Source of the DNA: Enterobacteriaceae bacterium 89
GTDB lineage: Bacteria > Pseudomonadota > Gammaproteobacteria > Enterobacterales > Enterobacteriaceae
NCBI GenBank assembly: GCA_014156375.1
Contig: RQJH01000003.1
Span: 1,302,001 to 1,366,000, forward strand
Reading direction: 5' to 3'
DNA length: 64,000 bases
Below the pieces are notes generated by a model that saw nothing but the letters and a program-made list of their open reading frames with translations, did no database searches and was not told the origin of the DNA. Below, in pieces: positions 63,167 to 64,000 of this stretch. Every line of letters starts with the position of its first letter. The first letter of the stretch is position 1. The translations under genes and the position numbers were made by a program.

Positions 63167-64000
63167 ATATCATCACCCCTGAACAAGCCGAAAGAACAGA
63201 ATACGATGTGGTGATCGTTGGTGGCGGGATATCTGGTGCTCTGGTTGCCAAAACCCTGACTCTGGCGGGGAAACGCTGCCTGATTGTCGAAGCGGGCACC
63301 GGCACGGGCTCCGATTATCAGGGCTATCTGGATTATCTCAACACCTTCTATACCGCTACGATCAAGATCCCGAACGCACCCTACCCAACCAACCCCAACG
63401 CACCGGAACCGCTGGAAACCGAAGTCACCCACACGCCCAGCGACAAAGGCTATTTTGTGCAGCGCGGGCCGCTGCCCTTCAGCTCGACCTACACCCGTTA
63501 TCTGGGGGGCACCACGCTGCACTGGCTGGGAACGTCGCTGCGCATGCTGCCGGAAGATTTTCAGCTCAACACGCTTTACAAGGTGGGTATCGACTGGCCG
63601 ATCAGCTATCAACAGCTCGAGCCCTGGTATCGCAAAGCGGAGCTTGAACTTGGCGTTTCCGCTAACGTTGAGGAGCAGTCCTACCTTGGCGTGACGTTCC
63701 CTTCTGACTACGTTTATCCGATGCACGGCCTGCCTGCCAGCTGGAGCGATAAACAGATCGCCAGCAAAATCGACGGAATGCAGGTCGAGGACGATGGCAA
63801 AGTTTATACCCTCAAAGTTCGCGGCACTCCGGCGGCCCGCAACAGTACGCCAAATACGGCCTACGACGGCGGCCGGGGCTACCAACCCAAGGGCGCGGTG
63901 GGCAACAACAGCGTCGGTCATCGCTGTATGGGCAACTCCAGCTGCGTGCCTATTTGCCCAATTCAGGCCAAGTACAACGCCCTGAAAACGCTGGACACCG
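63163..64000 (+). CDS. GMC-family FAD oxidoreductase (dehydrogenase large subunit), partial
   Basis: The first 279 codons of a flavoprotein, cut by the window end and therefore without a stop here. FAD Rossmann motif YDVVIVGGGISGALVAKTL (GxGxxG near residues 19-30), IVEAGTGTGSDYQGYLD, and LGGTTLHWLGTSLRMLPEDF with the GMC GGTxxHW signature. Near residue 260, CMGNSSCVPICPIQAKYN has three Cys in C-x5-C-x3-C spacing. That matches the segment binding a [3Fe-4S] cluster in FAD-glucose dehydrogenase and fructose dehydrogenase relatives. Substrate (a polyol, sugar or sugar acid) is unknown. A cytochrome c subunit may follow beyond the window. The start overlaps the small-subunit stop (ATGA). Confidence 0.85.
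   Translation, partial: MNIITPEQAERTEYDVVIVGGGISGALVAKTLTLAGKRCLIVEAGTGTGSDYQGYLDYLNTFYTATIKIPNAPYPTNPNAPEPLETEVTHTPSDKGYFVQRGPLPFSSTYTRYLGGTTLHWLGTSLRMLPEDFQLNTLYKVGIDWPISYQQLEPWYRKAELELGVSANVEEQSYLGVTFPSDYVYPMHGLPASWSDKQIASKIDGMQVEDDGKVYTLKVRGTPAARNSTPNTAYDGGRGYQPKGAVGNNSVGHRCMGNSSCVPICPIQAKYNALKTLDT

Overview
The window is chromosomal DNA from a gamma-proteobacterium of the family Enterobacteriaceae. The gene order closely follows the Escherichia coli glk–dapE region (glk, yfeO, mntH, nupC, gltX, ligA, zipA, cysK, ptsHI-crr, cysM/cysAWTP, amiA, hemF, maeB, talA-tktB, acrD, dapE), and the proteins look near-identical to E. coli ones for core genes such as CysK, HPr and Crr. Several replacements point to Enterobacter or a close relative such as Lelliottia: an ipdC-type indolepyruvate decarboxylase beside yfeO, and no eut operon, murQP, xapAB or aegA-narQ at their E. 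coli positions. The genus is an inference from synteny and remembered sequences.

Layout. 0-11 kb: glk, yfeO, ipdC with a divergent aldo-keto reductase, ypeC, mntH under MntR/Fur-type sites, nupC, and the c-di-GMP phosphodiesterase pdeA. 11-14.5 kb: two tRNA-Ala, yfeC-yfeD, gltX, and an operon of three tRNA-Val and one tRNA-Lys. 14.5-20.5 kb: a flxA-like gene with a sigma-28-type promoter, yfeR/yfeH, and ypeB-ligA-zipA. 20.5-31.2 kb: sulfur assimilation (cysZ, cysK, cysPTWA-cysM, with pdxK directly behind cysM) surrounding the PTS operon ptsH-ptsI-crr. 31.2-37 kb: nudI, yfeX, yfeY, ypeA-yfeZ, amiA-hemF, and an Exc2-like lipoprotein. 37-47.7 kb: maeB, talA-tktB, ypfG, nudK, acrD. 47.7-53.6 kb: the 19-residue ypfM, then a two-gene AbiE-like type IV toxin-antitoxin module set into the ypfM-yffB junction, then yffB-dapE-ypfN, a ymjA-like gene, an RluA-family synthase and yaiL.

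53.7-61.5 kb is the most unusual part. An MlrA-like MerR-family regulator is followed by eight or nine tightly packed genes: NTF2-like protein, SDR, FAD oxidoreductase, DUF1365, Cfa-like methyltransferase, DUF2878 membrane protein, chalcone-isomerase-like protein, DUF3833 lipoprotein, and a DUF523-DUF1722 fusion. Most junctions are ATGA overlaps. Between the regulator and the operon lies an inverted repeat with a 12-bp spacer, laid out like the MlrA box known from E. coli csgD. I read this as a regulated fatty-acid or phospholipid modification system. 61.6-64 kb: yajD, a 750-bp AT-rich intergenic region holding a promoter-like site with a tetO-like palindrome and a 42-codon reading frame, and the start of an operon for a two-subunit GMC-type sugar or alcohol dehydrogenase, cut off by the window end.
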